Shown: positions 26,620 through 34,709, numbered from the stretch's first letter. The stretch: DNA of 34,837 nucleotides from Aliivibrio sp. (GCA_016764915.1 JAESQY010000141.1:1-34837); one strand, 5' to 3'. Notes: generated from the letters alone by a model not told the origin. Made by a program: numbers and translations.

Positions 26620-28055
26620 GCAGTACAAAACAAACAGAACAGAAACACGTCGTCGTTTTAGGTGCAGGACCTGCAGGTTTAATGGCAGCATGGGATCTCT
26701 CTGAAGCGGGATATAAAGTCACCCTGTTAGATAGAGACGACAAAGTGGGCGGCATGTGCGCCACGCAAACTTTCCAAGGCGAAAAGGGCGAATATCGCTT
26801 CGACTTTGGTGGTCATCGCTTTATTACTAAAAATCCTGATTTGCTGGATTTTGTTGATAAATTAATGGGTGACGAACTGCTCTATTCACAACGTAAAAGT
26901 GTGATCCGTTATCGTGGTCGGGTCTACGCTTACCCGTTGGCCATTAAAGACTTGCTCAAGAATGCGCCTCTACCATTATTGCTAGGAGGAGCGATTGATC
27001 TTTGTAAGCAATTGGTAAAAAGCAAACCGCATGATCGATTTGAAGTGAGCTTTGCGCATTGGATAGAGAGTCGATTTGGCAAAACTTTGTATAAAAACTT
27101 CTTTGAAGGTTATACCGCTAAGCTGTGGGGGATCGATCCGAAGAACTTATCTGGAGATTGGGCCTCGCAACGAATTAGTCTGATGAACCTTAAAGATGTG
27201 GCTCGTCGGTTGCTGCCGCAAAAAGGCGATACACCACGGACCTATGCACGACAATATCGCTACCCGAAATGGGGCTTTGGTCAGCTATATACTCGTCTGG
27301 CTGAAGAGCTGGAAGCTAAAGGTGTGGAAATTCGTTTAGAGTCGGATGTGTCAGGTTTTGACATTGAGAATAATGGCCTACAACAGTCTATTCGCGCAGT
27401 GCAATACACCCGTCTTGGTGAGGTTGAGACCATTCAATGCGATAACGTGATTGCGACCATTCCTATCTCTCATGTTTGCAAGTTAACGGAGTTTGATTCC
27501 GGTCTAGAGTATCGCTCTTTGCGTTTTATGAACATGCCAATGGCCACCGAGAATATTTCTGATAATACTTGGCAATACCTCTCCGATCCGCACATTCTTG
27601 GCACTCGTTTACAAGAACCCAAGCGCCGCTCGTCATTTATGGCGCCAGAGGGTGAGACGTCAGTGATGATTGAAATACCATGTAATAAAGACGATGAAAT
27701 CTGGAACATGGAAGGGAAAAAACTGCAAAAAAGAGTGTTAGATGATCTCGACAGTTTGGGCGTCGATCCTGCGCTCAACCGTGGTGAGTTTTTTACCGCT
27801 TATGCCGAACATGCTTATCCGTTAATGGACATGACTTATCAAGCGAAAAGGGAGAAAGCCATTACTCATCTGTGTCAGTTTGATAATTTAATCATGTCAG
27901 GTAGACAAGGTACTTTCCGCTATATATTTACCGATACGGCGATGGAGATGGGAATGATGGCGGCTCAATCGGTGATCGATGGTATTGATAGACGTCGCGA
28001 GATTTTCGACTTTAGAAATGAAAAAACCGTGATTGAAAACCAGAGTGTGGCTTAA
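26616..28055 (+). CDS. FAD-dependent oxidoreductase, HemY/UDP-galactopyranose-mutase-like
   Basis: About 479 aa, no signal peptide. Rossmann FAD site at residues 11-50: HVVVLGAGPAGLMAAWDLSEAGYKVTLLDRDDKVGGM with GxGxxG at 16-21. The following FDFGGHRFITKNPDLLDFV, YRGRVYAYPL, FFEGYTAKLWGIDPKNLSGDWASQRI and the C-terminal SGRQGTFRYIFTDTAMEMG place it among the COG1232-type (protoporphyrinogen-oxidase-like) proteins that occur beside glycan-synthesis genes and resemble UDP-galactopyranose mutase. I chose GTG 26616, overlapping the FTR1 stop and behind GGAG; the frame is open upstream to 26562 inside FTR1. The reaction is unknown. Either it modifies a sugar used by the GT-C-like protein two genes on, or it acts in heme or iron redox chemistry; the sequence fits the first better. 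Confidence 0.85.
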   Translation: MSSTKQTEQKHVVVLGAGPAGLMAAWDLSEAGYKVTLLDRDDKVGGMCATQTFQGEKGEYRFDFGGHRFITKNPDLLDFVDKLMGDELLYSQRKSVIRYRGRVYAYPLAIKDLLKNAPLPLLLGGAIDLCKQLVKSKPHDRFEVSFAHWIESRFGKTLYKNFFEGYTAKLWGIDPKNLSGDWASQRISLMNLKDVARRLLPQKGDTPRTYARQYRYPKWGFGQLYTRLAEELEAKGVEIRLESDVSGFDIENNGLQQSIRAVQYTRLGEVETIQCDNVIATIPISHVCKLTEFDSGLEYRSLRFMNMPMATENISDNTWQYLSDPHILGTRLQEPKRRSSFMAPEGETSVMIEIPCNKDDEIWNMEGKKLQKRVLDDLDSLGVDPALNRGEFFTAYAEHAYPLMDMTYQAKREKAITHLCQFDNLIMSGRQGTFRYIFTDTAMEMGMMAAQSVIDGIDRRREIFDFRNEKTVIENQSVA

Positions 28056-28066
28056 CAGGAGACAAT

Positions 28067-28642
28067 ATGAATAAAATTATCAGCGCAGTATCAGGATTGG
28101 TACTCATTTTTTTGAGCTCACAGGTGAGTGCATACTCTTACGCAGCGGCTGGAAAAGAGCCGGTAATCGATGGCCGAGAAGCGATTCTTACCGCCTTATC
28201 CACTCAAGACTATGCTGTAGTCGCCAGTGAAATCGGCAAACTTAGCGATGAACTTGATTACTTAAAAAAAGAGCACAATGTTGATCTTCAATCGGATTTT
28301 GACTCTGCGATAGCGGCTAAGGATGCATCAAAGATAACGACTCTTCTTGATACCGCGGTATATGAAGAGATCATTAGACGGTTAGATGGAGCGCAAGCCA
28401 ACCTTAATGATTATCAGATAGCAAAAGTGTTAGTCGTCAAGAGTAAACTGTTTCTCGATCTGATTGCGCCAAAACTTGATGATGAATCTAGAACACAAAG
28501 TACAAAGGCGATCTCAGGTTTGTTGAAATCAATTGGCAACCCTGGTGTATTTGGTGTGGGTCAAGCGCCTGCCGATCCAGATATGTTTACATCAGAACGC
28601 GCTAAATTACTGCAAGCATTAAGTGAATTTGAAACGCAGTGA
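28067..28642 (+). CDS. Small exported helical protein of unknown function
   Basis: 191 aa with a signal peptide (NKIISAVSGLVLIFLSSQVSA, cleavage near SA/YS). The mature part is charged and almost wholly helical, with four or five amphipathic helices (REAILTALSTQDYAVVASEIGKLSDELDYLKKEHNV; FDSAIAAKDASKITTLLDTAVYEEIIRRLDGAQANL; DYQIAKVLVVKSKLFLDLIAPKLDD). It has no Cys and no heme motif. I do not recognise the family; the helical-bundle look recalls imelysin/EfeO-type periplasmic iron proteins, but no GxHxxE motif is present. It lies 11 bp after the FAD gene and overlaps the next gene by one base, so it belongs to the operon. ATG 28067 has AGGAGA before it. Confidence 0.75.
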   Translation: MNKIISAVSGLVLIFLSSQVSAYSYAAAGKEPVIDGREAILTALSTQDYAVVASEIGKLSDELDYLKKEHNVDLQSDFDSAIAAKDASKITTLLDTAVYEEIIRRLDGAQANLNDYQIAKVLVVKSKLFLDLIAPKLDDESRTQSTKAISGLLKSIGNPGVFGVGQAPADPDMFTSERAKLLQALSEFETQ

Positions 28643-30027
28643 TGGCAGACGTTAATAAACAGCGACAGATGATGGTTGCTGTTTTTTCACTTTTAGCTAC
28701 CTTTTTCTGGATGTTATGGGTGAATCAGTTTCCATGGAGTTTGAGCAGCGATGATGCGTTTAACTTCTCCCAAGCACTAGAACGTTACAGTGTTATCGAG
28801 TTTAGACCTCACTTCCCTGGTTATCCCGGTTTCTACTGGATGAGCGTTATTGTTCGCGACTTTGTTTTTAACGATGTGCAAGCCATTATTGCGGTAAGCA
28901 CCCTATCTGCGGCGGCCATTCCGTTGCTGTTGGGCATTATTGGTTATCAACTGTCAGGCTCGTTATGGGTGATGATGGCCATTTTGTTCAGCGCATTTAG
29001 CCAACCTCTCCTATCTGGATTGGCGTTAAGTGGGTTAACTGATGCACCTGCAATAATGTTCTTTCTCATGGCGTTGGTTTGCTTTTTCCATCCCACTCAG
29101 AGAAGTTGGCCAGTCGGATTTTCCCTTGGTTTAATGTTAGCGACTCGCCCCTCGTACCTTCCTTTGGCACTCGCTTTTTTACCACTACTGGTGAGCTATC
29201 AATATCGTTTGAGCGCCTTGATTGAAGCGGCGCTGCCCATTGCTGTCATTGGGGGGATCTGTTTACTGTTTTTGGTAAGCAAAGATGGTGCGGGTTATTT
29301 TGCTGAAGGGGTGCGCTTTACCCGAGGGCACTTTACTATTTGGGGTAATACCAGTGCGCTTGAGAGATCGCCGTGGCTAAGCTGGTTTCATCAGGTTGTC
29401 AGCAGCTTTGGCATTGTCACGTCAGTTGTGATGGTAATTTCGATAGGCAGCGCGCTGTTTTTAAACCATCGCGCGGGCAAGCAGTGTGCATGGATAGCAC
29501 TCAGTTATGCTGGGTATATTGTCATGGCGCAAAACCCGGAAAATCTGCGCCATTTTCTACCTGTGTTTTTATTGTCTCTAGTCATTTTTTATCCTCAACT
29601 TTATCTGTTAAACTTCACCGAAATAAAAAGGCGGATACTAATCATTACCATTACGACCGCTGTTGTCATAGTGGGGTTGACTCAGCAGGTAGCGGTTAGT
29701 CATAGAGAAGCTCCTATTCAGCAAGCGATCGCTTCACTGAGCTCCAGCGGCAGTAAGCAACAAGTGATTGGCACTAATTACAGTGTGAATGTGGTGCGTA
29801 ATCAGCTTAAACACTTTGCCGTATATGACATGTATTACCCTAGCAGTGAATCTCAACTGCTAACAAGCGCAAACCAAGGCTTGAGGGTGTGGCGACTCTC
29901 CGCAACACCTTTAAACAGCAGTAATTATCAGTTAAAAAATTCGTTTATGGCTAGGTTTCCTACAGAGCGTAACTTATACCTCTATGCCGTAAATGACTCC
30001 TTTGCTAACAACGAAAATAAGAAGTAG
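28642..30027 (+). CDS. Polytopic membrane protein, GT-C/PMT-like glycosyltransferase
   Basis: About 461 aa with ten or more membrane helices. After TM1 the first periplasmic loop contains FPWSLSSDDAFNFSQALE...FRPHFPGYPGFY; the paired Asp (SDDAF) in this loop is where GT-C enzymes such as PMT/ArnT carry their catalytic acid. Later there are many hydrophobic helices and a periplasmic C-terminal domain of about 100 residues. GT-C enzymes move a sugar from a polyprenyl carrier to a protein or lipid outside the membrane. An acceptor could be one of the exported proteins of this cluster, which is inference. The ATG at 28642 overlaps the previous stop (TGATG). Confidence 0.72.
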   Translation: MADVNKQRQMMVAVFSLLATFFWMLWVNQFPWSLSSDDAFNFSQALERYSVIEFRPHFPGYPGFYWMSVIVRDFVFNDVQAIIAVSTLSAAAIPLLLGIIGYQLSGSLWVMMAILFSAFSQPLLSGLALSGLTDAPAIMFFLMALVCFFHPTQRSWPVGFSLGLMLATRPSYLPLALAFLPLLVSYQYRLSALIEAALPIAVIGGICLLFLVSKDGAGYFAEGVRFTRGHFTIWGNTSALERSPWLSWFHQVVSSFGIVTSVVMVISIGSALFLNHRAGKQCAWIALSYAGYIVMAQNPENLRHFLPVFLLSLVIFYPQLYLLNFTEIKRRILIITITTAVVIVGLTQQVAVSHREAPIQQAIASLSSSGSKQQVIGTNYSVNVVRNQLKHFAVYDMYYPSSESQLLTSANQGLRVWRLSATPLNSSNYQLKNSFMARFPTERNLYLYAVNDSFANNENKK

Positions 30028-30038
30028 AAAGGCGAGTT

Positions 30039-32972
30039 ATGTTGAGCAGTAAGAAGTTGAAATCATGGTCAGTAGGTCTGTCCCTTATATTCTTGATGGC
30101 CAGCCACAGTGCATGGGCCTCGGTAAAAAGCAGTTCGATGCTCTTTACTCAAGACGACAAGCAGATAGTAAGTGCTAACTTTGATGCGGGTTCAGTCTCT
30201 ATCATCAATAAAGAGACAGGCGAAAGAGTACGAGAATCTTTTATTGGTCAAGATATCCGCCGAATTGCGCTAAATGGACAACAGGATCAACTATTAGCCT
30301 CAGACTACTTAGGTGATCAACTGCTGCTATTGGATGCAGATAGCTTAGAAGTGGTTAAACGTATCCCAACACCTTCGCGTCCGTTTGGTGTGATTTACAA
30401 TAAACACACTGATCAATTTTATGCCACCTCGTTTGAGCAAGATAAATTATTAGTATTGACCTCTGATGGCGACATTGTTGAGCAGCTAGATACCGAGCCA
30501 ACACCACGTGGTTTAGCCATTACTGATGATGGACGCCTATTTATTACCCATGCGATGACAGGGCAAGTCTCTATCTATGATGTCACCAGTAGCAAGCCTC
30601 AGCTAAACAAAGTGATTCAGTTAGTTGATACCCCTGAAGATACCTCTTTATCGGTGCCTCAAGGTAAACCTCGTCTGTTGGATAATATTGTTATCTCTCC
30701 TGACGGTAATGAAGTATGGCTGCCCCACGTACTGTGGTCTTTTGGTCACGATTTCCAGTTTCAATCCACTGTTTTCCCAACCATCTCAATTTTAGATATT
30801 GAAAAAGGCCAAGAACAAGAACGTGTTCAAGAGCGTAAGCAACTGTTTAAGCAGATCAACATTATTGAGAGTGGTAACCAGCTAAGAATTATCTCCAATC
30901 CGCATGATGGTGCATTTAGCCAAGATGGTAAAAAAGTCATTTTCACGCTGTCTGGATCAGAAGATCTGTTGGTATTTGATCTCTCAAGACAAGGAAAAAC
31001 CAACAAAAAACGTCACCGTCGTAAAAAATTCCAAGGTGGAGTAAAAGCAACACAAATTTATCGTAACGTTCCAGGTGATAACCCAAAAGCGTTGCTGATA
31101 TCTGGGCAGGAACTGTTTGTTCAAAAAGCGATGTCACTGGATATCTCGACCTTTGATATTGGCAAACCAGGGCCATTCAGCAAGGTCAAACTCACTCAAG
31201 AGAAATTTGCTTCATTAGTCAGTAAAGATCCAGTTCCTAAGCTCATCCGAGAAGGAAAACGTCTGTTCAACTCTGCGAATACCGCAGAAGGTGGCGAGTT
31301 TCCAATGGCCGGTGATTTTTGGATGAGTTGTAATTCGTGTCATTTGGATGGGTTTAACTTTACTAACCGCTTTTTGATGAAAGATGGCAATGAAGCGAAA
31401 GATCGATTCGAAAATGCAGTGACGGGTCATGTGAACCCCATTAAAATGATAGCGGGTGATCCTGTTGCTGCTTATATCGATATGATTCAAAAAACTCAAG
31501 GTGGCATGGGGGGTGATCCGCGAGATGGCAAGCCAGCCATGGTGGATGTGTTTAATCCGCCAGTGAAAGTGGCTAAGCAGATGATGGCACTGAATGAGTA
31601 CATTAAAGAGCCGCATAACTTGCCATACTTATCTACTTGGCTGCGCCTTGATGACAAAAAGAGCAAATATACTCACCCTGATCAGTGGTTAAATTCAGCT
31701 GAGTGCGCTGATTGCCACGCGACTATTTACGATCAATGGGCAGATTCGAACCATGGCATGAACATGGACCACCCTTATTATCGTTTCCAAGAGGATTTTG
31801 CAGCGCAAGAAGAGGGGGAAGAGTTCAGAACCCTTTGTCGTGGTTGCCACGCGCCTCAAGGTATTATCAATAACAAAATCACCAACAAAAGCCTCGTTGA
31901 TTATGGTGATATGTGGGAGAAGAATGGCGCATCGTTAAAAGAGGCGTATGCTCACGGTAAATCGGTCGATGAACGCGGCACTGGTTGTGTGTTCTGCCAT
32001 CGCGTCACCAAAGCTGAGAATGCAGGTGGTAATACCGATATGACCATTAACTTGAAGGATCGCGAAGGTTACATCTTTGAAGATACCAAAGTGGCGATGC
32101 TGAAATGGCTAGAGCAAAAGCAGATCAATGCCTTCCCTGAACCTCACAAAGTTTCCTATTCGAAACCCGATCTTTACCAAGATTCACTCTACTGCGCTAC
32201 CTGTCATAATGAATTTACCACAGGGCCGGGTGCGAAAATTAATGATAACTATGGTGAGTGGTTAGCATCACCTTTTAATAACCCACAAGATCCAAGTAAG
32301 AACAAAACCTGTATCGATTGCCACATGACTCAAGATGTGACGAATTTTGATAACCGTGTTGATGGGCAGTCTACCGATGACGGTCCAATCAAAAAAGACA
32401 TGCGGTCACACCATTTTGTCGGGGGGAACTACTTCTTTACCGGAATGCGAAATCCTGAACATAAGAAAATGAGCATCGATATTTTGCGTACGGCGTTAAC
32501 GTTGTCAGTCGAAAAACAAGGAAACACCTTTACTGCTCATGTGACCAACGTGAACTCAGGTCATGACATGCCAGGAGGTGCTCGCAGACAGGTGTGGTTA
32601 GAGATCATCGCGACCGATGCTGATGGCAAGCGCGTGTTCGAATCTGGTGTAATGAAAGAGGGTTTTATCCCGAAAGAAGCACACCGATTCATTAAGATTG
32701 GTGTGGATGCCGATGGAAAATCTGTTGGCCTGAAGTTCTGGCGTTATGTAAAAATAGGGCAAGATACTCGCATCAAATCAGGTGAAACACGCCATGAAAA
32801 GTATGAACTGCCAACTGAGGTGACATACCCATTAACGGTCTCAACCCGAGTGCTCTATCAAGTGTTCCCGAAAGCACTGAGTGATAAAGTCAGAGCGGCA
32901 TACCCAGATGAGAATATTCCAGAGCCAGAAGTGATTGAGCTTGAAAAGCAGGTGGTGACATTTCAAGAGTAA
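30039..32972 (+). CDS. Exported beta-propeller / hexaheme cytochrome c
   Basis: 977 aa. Signal peptide to about residue 28 (HSAWA). Residues about 30-390 form YVTN/NHL-like blades (VSANFDAGSVSIINKETG, LLASDYLGDQLLLLDADSLEVV, RLFITHAMTGQVSIYDV, NEVWLPHVLWSFGHDF). Six CxxCH heme sites follow, at 431 (CNSCH), 556 (CADCH), 600 (CRGCH), 650 (CVFCH), 719 (CATCH) and 758 (CIDCH). The first resembles the heme site of propeller-linked MauG/peroxidase-like proteins; the other five look like the cytochrome c554/multiheme group. The last 150 residues form a beta domain containing NSGHDMPGGARRQVWLEI. It is the likely periplasmic redox partner of the cytochrome b-like protein and FTR1. Last gene of the cluster, closed by a strong terminator. 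Confidence 0.9.
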   Translation: MLSSKKLKSWSVGLSLIFLMASHSAWASVKSSSMLFTQDDKQIVSANFDAGSVSIINKETGERVRESFIGQDIRRIALNGQQDQLLASDYLGDQLLLLDADSLEVVKRIPTPSRPFGVIYNKHTDQFYATSFEQDKLLVLTSDGDIVEQLDTEPTPRGLAITDDGRLFITHAMTGQVSIYDVTSSKPQLNKVIQLVDTPEDTSLSVPQGKPRLLDNIVISPDGNEVWLPHVLWSFGHDFQFQSTVFPTISILDIEKGQEQERVQERKQLFKQINIIESGNQLRIISNPHDGAFSQDGKKVIFTLSGSEDLLVFDLSRQGKTNKKRHRRKKFQGGVKATQIYRNVPGDNPKALLISGQELFVQKAMSLDISTFDIGKPGPFSKVKLTQEKFASLVSKDPVPKLIREGKRLFNSANTAEGGEFPMAGDFWMSCNSCHLDGFNFTNRFLMKDGNEAKDRFENAVTGHVNPIKMIAGDPVAAYIDMIQKTQGGMGGDPRDGKPAMVDVFNPPVKVAKQMMALNEYIKEPHNLPYLSTWLRLDDKKSKYTHPDQWLNSAECADCHATIYDQWADSNHGMNMDHPYYRFQEDFAAQEEGEEFRTLCRGCHAPQGIINNKITNKSLVDYGDMWEKNGASLKEAYAHGKSVDERGTGCVFCHRVTKAENAGGNTDMTINLKDREGYIFEDTKVAMLKWLEQKQINAFPEPHKVSYSKPDLYQDSLYCATCHNEFTTGPGAKINDNYGEWLASPFNNPQDPSKNKTCIDCHMTQDVTNFDNRVDGQSTDDGPIKKDMRSHHFVGGNYFFTGMRNPEHKKMSIDILRTALTLSVEKQGNTFTAHVTNVNSGHDMPGGARRQVWLEIIATDADGKRVFESGVMKEGFIPKEAHRFIKIGVDADGKSVGLKFWRYVKIGQDTRIKSGETRHEKYELPTEVTYPLTVSTRVLYQVFPKALSDKVRAAYPDENIPEPEVIELEKQVVTFQE

Positions 32973-32995
32973 GTCATCTTCAAATATGTAGATAA

Positions 32996-33025
32996 AATAC
33001 CCAGCCCTGTGCTGGGTATTTTTTT
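32996..33025 (+). terminator. Strong terminator at the end of the iron cluster
   Basis: AATACCCAGC (32996-33005), loop CCTGT, GCTGGGTATT (33011-33020), then a T tract. The core is almost identical to the hairpin at 33785-33812. Confidence 0.94.
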
Positions 33026-33176
33026 GTTAGCTATTGATATATAACATATTTTAAACATATTGAATTTAAGTGATTGCTGTCAAATTTATTCATAAAACAA
33101 ATGATGAAATGTATCATAAGTGGGTCATCTGTGTTTTTATTGATAAGTAATAAATAAAATCATAAGGACTTAAAAA

Positions 33177-33710
33177 ATGAAAATATTGAAGTGGGTTGGC
33201 TGCCTAACTATGATCGCTGCTTTAGCAGGTTGCGGTAGTTCACCAAAAACAGTAGAGAAAAAAATAGATGTAGGTGAAAGTTTTAGTATTAGTAAGTTTG
33301 AAATAAATTTAGAAGAGTATGTAACTCCAGAAATTGTTTATCATACTAATGATGAAATATCTGCACTGGTCAACACTAGGGTGTTGTTATTACTAAAAGA
33401 AAAAAACCTCATTAGCACTGATCCTCTAGTTAATAAAATTGATATATCGGCAACATACCTTCGTCGCTTTGCGGGTGACCAAACTCCCTTTCCATCGGAC
33501 TCGCTAGCTTATCCTAACTATGATTTTACATTGAATGTTCATGACGACACTCAGAGTTTGAAAACGGTAAAAAAGAGTAATTTGACATACAGAGGTGGTT
33601 TTGGCATGAATTTGAAAGTAATGGGAGGTGCATTACGTTCAAAGGAAGATGAAATCCCCTTTATTGAAGCATTAGCAAATACTATTGCTAATGAGATTGA
33701 AAACCTTTAG
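33177..33710 (+). CDS. Predicted lipoprotein of unknown function
   Basis: 177 aa. The N terminus KILKWVGCLTMIAALAGCGSS is a lipoprotein signal with lipobox LAGC (Cys19), and Gly-Ser-Ser after it favours the outer membrane. The mature part has a mixed alpha/beta composition (SFSISKFEINLEEYVTPEI, LVNTRVLLLLKEKNL, VNKIDISATYLRRFAGD) ending in a helix IPFIEALANTIANEIENL. No family is recognised. It has its own promoter region (AT-rich, 33026-33176) and terminator, so it is probably not part of the iron cluster. ATG 33177 follows AAGGA. Confidence 0.78.
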   Translation: MKILKWVGCLTMIAALAGCGSSPKTVEKKIDVGESFSISKFEINLEEYVTPEIVYHTNDEISALVNTRVLLLLKEKNLISTDPLVNKIDISATYLRRFAGDQTPFPSDSLAYPNYDFTLNVHDDTQSLKTVKKSNLTYRGGFGMNLKVMGGALRSKEDEIPFIEALANTIANEIENL

Positions 33711-33716
33711 TTACCT

Positions 33717-33743
33717 AAAAGTCATGTTTTATACATGACTTTT
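33717..33743 (+). terminator. Terminator after lipoprotein gene
   Basis: GTCATGT (33721-33727), loop TTTA, ACATGAC (33732-33738), with AAAA before and TTTTT after. Confidence 0.8.
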
Positions 33744-33767
33744 TAGTTTCAAGGACGTTGAAATCAA

Positions 33768-33938
33768 ATGGGACAGAAGTCGCCTACCCAGCCAAGTGCT
33801 GGGTATTTTTTTGGGGTCTTTAGGTGTCTGTCCCTGAAGGATCCATTAGATAATGCTGCAAATAATGCTATTGAAAAAGGACTCGGAGATTCGAAAATGA
33901 AGATTAAATTAGAAGTAGCTAGAGGAGTCACTAAATAA
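33768..33938 (+). pseudogene. Chimeric remnant: 3' end of a lost gene upstream of the immunity-like gene
   Basis: An open frame of 56 codons runs from ATG 33768 through the 65-bp palindrome into a normal-looking coding tail (KDPLDNAANNAIEKGLGD, then KMKIKLEVARGVTK) and stops at TAA 33936-33938, which overlaps the ATG of the next gene. The first 21-22 codons are simply the palindrome read in frame and are unlikely to be real protein. The tail is best read as the C terminus of a truncated gene, plausibly the toxin once paired with the downstream immunity-like protein. The toxin type cannot be told from about 35 residues. Confidence 0.55.
33770..33834. repeat. 65-bp nested palindrome, REP/MITE-like
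   Basis: Outer ends GGGACAGA (33770-33777) and TCTGTCCC (33827-33834); inside them CCTA/TAGG; at the centre TACCCAGC-CAAGT-GCTGGGTA (33785-33805) followed by seven T, which would also work as a terminator. Nested symmetry of this kind is typical of REP-like elements mobilised by RAYT-type transposases; no transposase is present here. Confidence 0.65.
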
Positions 33939-34567
33939 TGTATGATGAAAGTCTAGAGTTATTTATAGAAGAACTTGGTGAGCCTACTTCTCCGAGGATA
34001 GTTCAATACGATGAAATGGTGCGATTTAAAGGGCAGTTACCCGATAAATTATTAAGTTATTGGTCATTAGTTGGCTGGAGTGGCTTTAGTAATGGACTTT
34101 TTTGGTTAACTAACCCTACAGATTTTGATCATTTGGTTAATTTGTGGTTAGAAGGGACTGGATTCTTAGAGCATGATAAGTATCGTGTAATTGGACGTTC
34201 GGCTTTCGGTAAATTATATCTAATGGGAGAGAAAACACACCAAACGATTACTATTAATTGCCCCATGCATGCAATTATTGCAATGAAGAATCATCTCTCA
34301 AAATGCTCTAAGGATCCCGATGATGCAGTTGAGGTTTTTTTTGCTATGTCAGATAAGGACAGGTACGATATTGAGGATGTCAATGATGCTTCCTTATTCG
34401 ACCAAGCCTTAAAAAACCTTGGGCCTCTAGCACCGAATGAAGTGTACGGTTTTGAACCAATTTTGGCAGCAGGTGGTACATTGCTGGTCGATAATTTAAC
34501 TAAGCTAGATTTAGATATACATCTTACTCTCTTGCGTCATATGGGGCCTCCTAAGATTCCATTTTAA
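33938..34567 (+). CDS. GAD-like / DUF1851 (Tdi1-type) immunity-like protein
   Basis: 209 aa, cytoplasmic. The start YDESLELFIEELGEPTSPRIVQYDEMVRFKGQLPDKLLSYWSLVGWSGFSNGLFWLTNP fits the GAD-like domain, and the rest (FGKLYLMGEKTHQTITINC, LGPLAPNEVYGFEPILAAGG, LDIHLTLLRHMGPP) fits the DUF1851/Tdi1 C-terminal region found in immunity proteins of polymorphic and T6SS toxins. This assignment is from memory of the family pattern. ATG 33938 overlaps the stop of the upstream remnant (TAATG), the usual coupling of toxin and immunity genes. The chain ends PPKIPF only about 10 bp before the 132-bp repeat, so the natural C terminus may have been lost. Confidence 0.65.
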   Translation: MYDESLELFIEELGEPTSPRIVQYDEMVRFKGQLPDKLLSYWSLVGWSGFSNGLFWLTNPTDFDHLVNLWLEGTGFLEHDKYRVIGRSAFGKLYLMGEKTHQTITINCPMHAIIAMKNHLSKCSKDPDDAVEVFFAMSDKDRYDIEDVNDASLFDQALKNLGPLAPNEVYGFEPILAAGGTLLVDNLTKLDLDIHLTLLRHMGPPKIPF

Positions 34568-34577
34568 AAACACAAAA

Positions 34578-34709
34578 CTAAAGGGACATATATGGTCACC
34601 TCGCTAAATGCAAGGCAAGTTTCTTTTTCTTAATCACTGTTGATGTCTACATATTGTCGGCCATTGTTGTGGGTATCCAGCAGTGGTTCACGGTCTTGCG
34701 ACATATATC
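34578..34709 (-). repeat. Right copy of 132-bp inverted repeat
   Basis: Reverse complement of bases 1-132 with about 6 mismatches. Beyond it, on the minus strand, the shared frame stays open back to a TAA at 34732-34734 (residues NECHKDAGYMSQ...), giving a 3'-end fragment of about 33 codons that ends at TAA 34632-34630. The remaining 128 bp to the window end (34710-34837) hold no gene that I can support. Confidence 0.85.

Noticed and set aside
1..34709. Composite transposon or prophage bounded by the 132-bp repeats
   Set aside because: The enclosed genes are largely housekeeping and transport genes, there is no transposase or integrase, and no target duplication can be seen.
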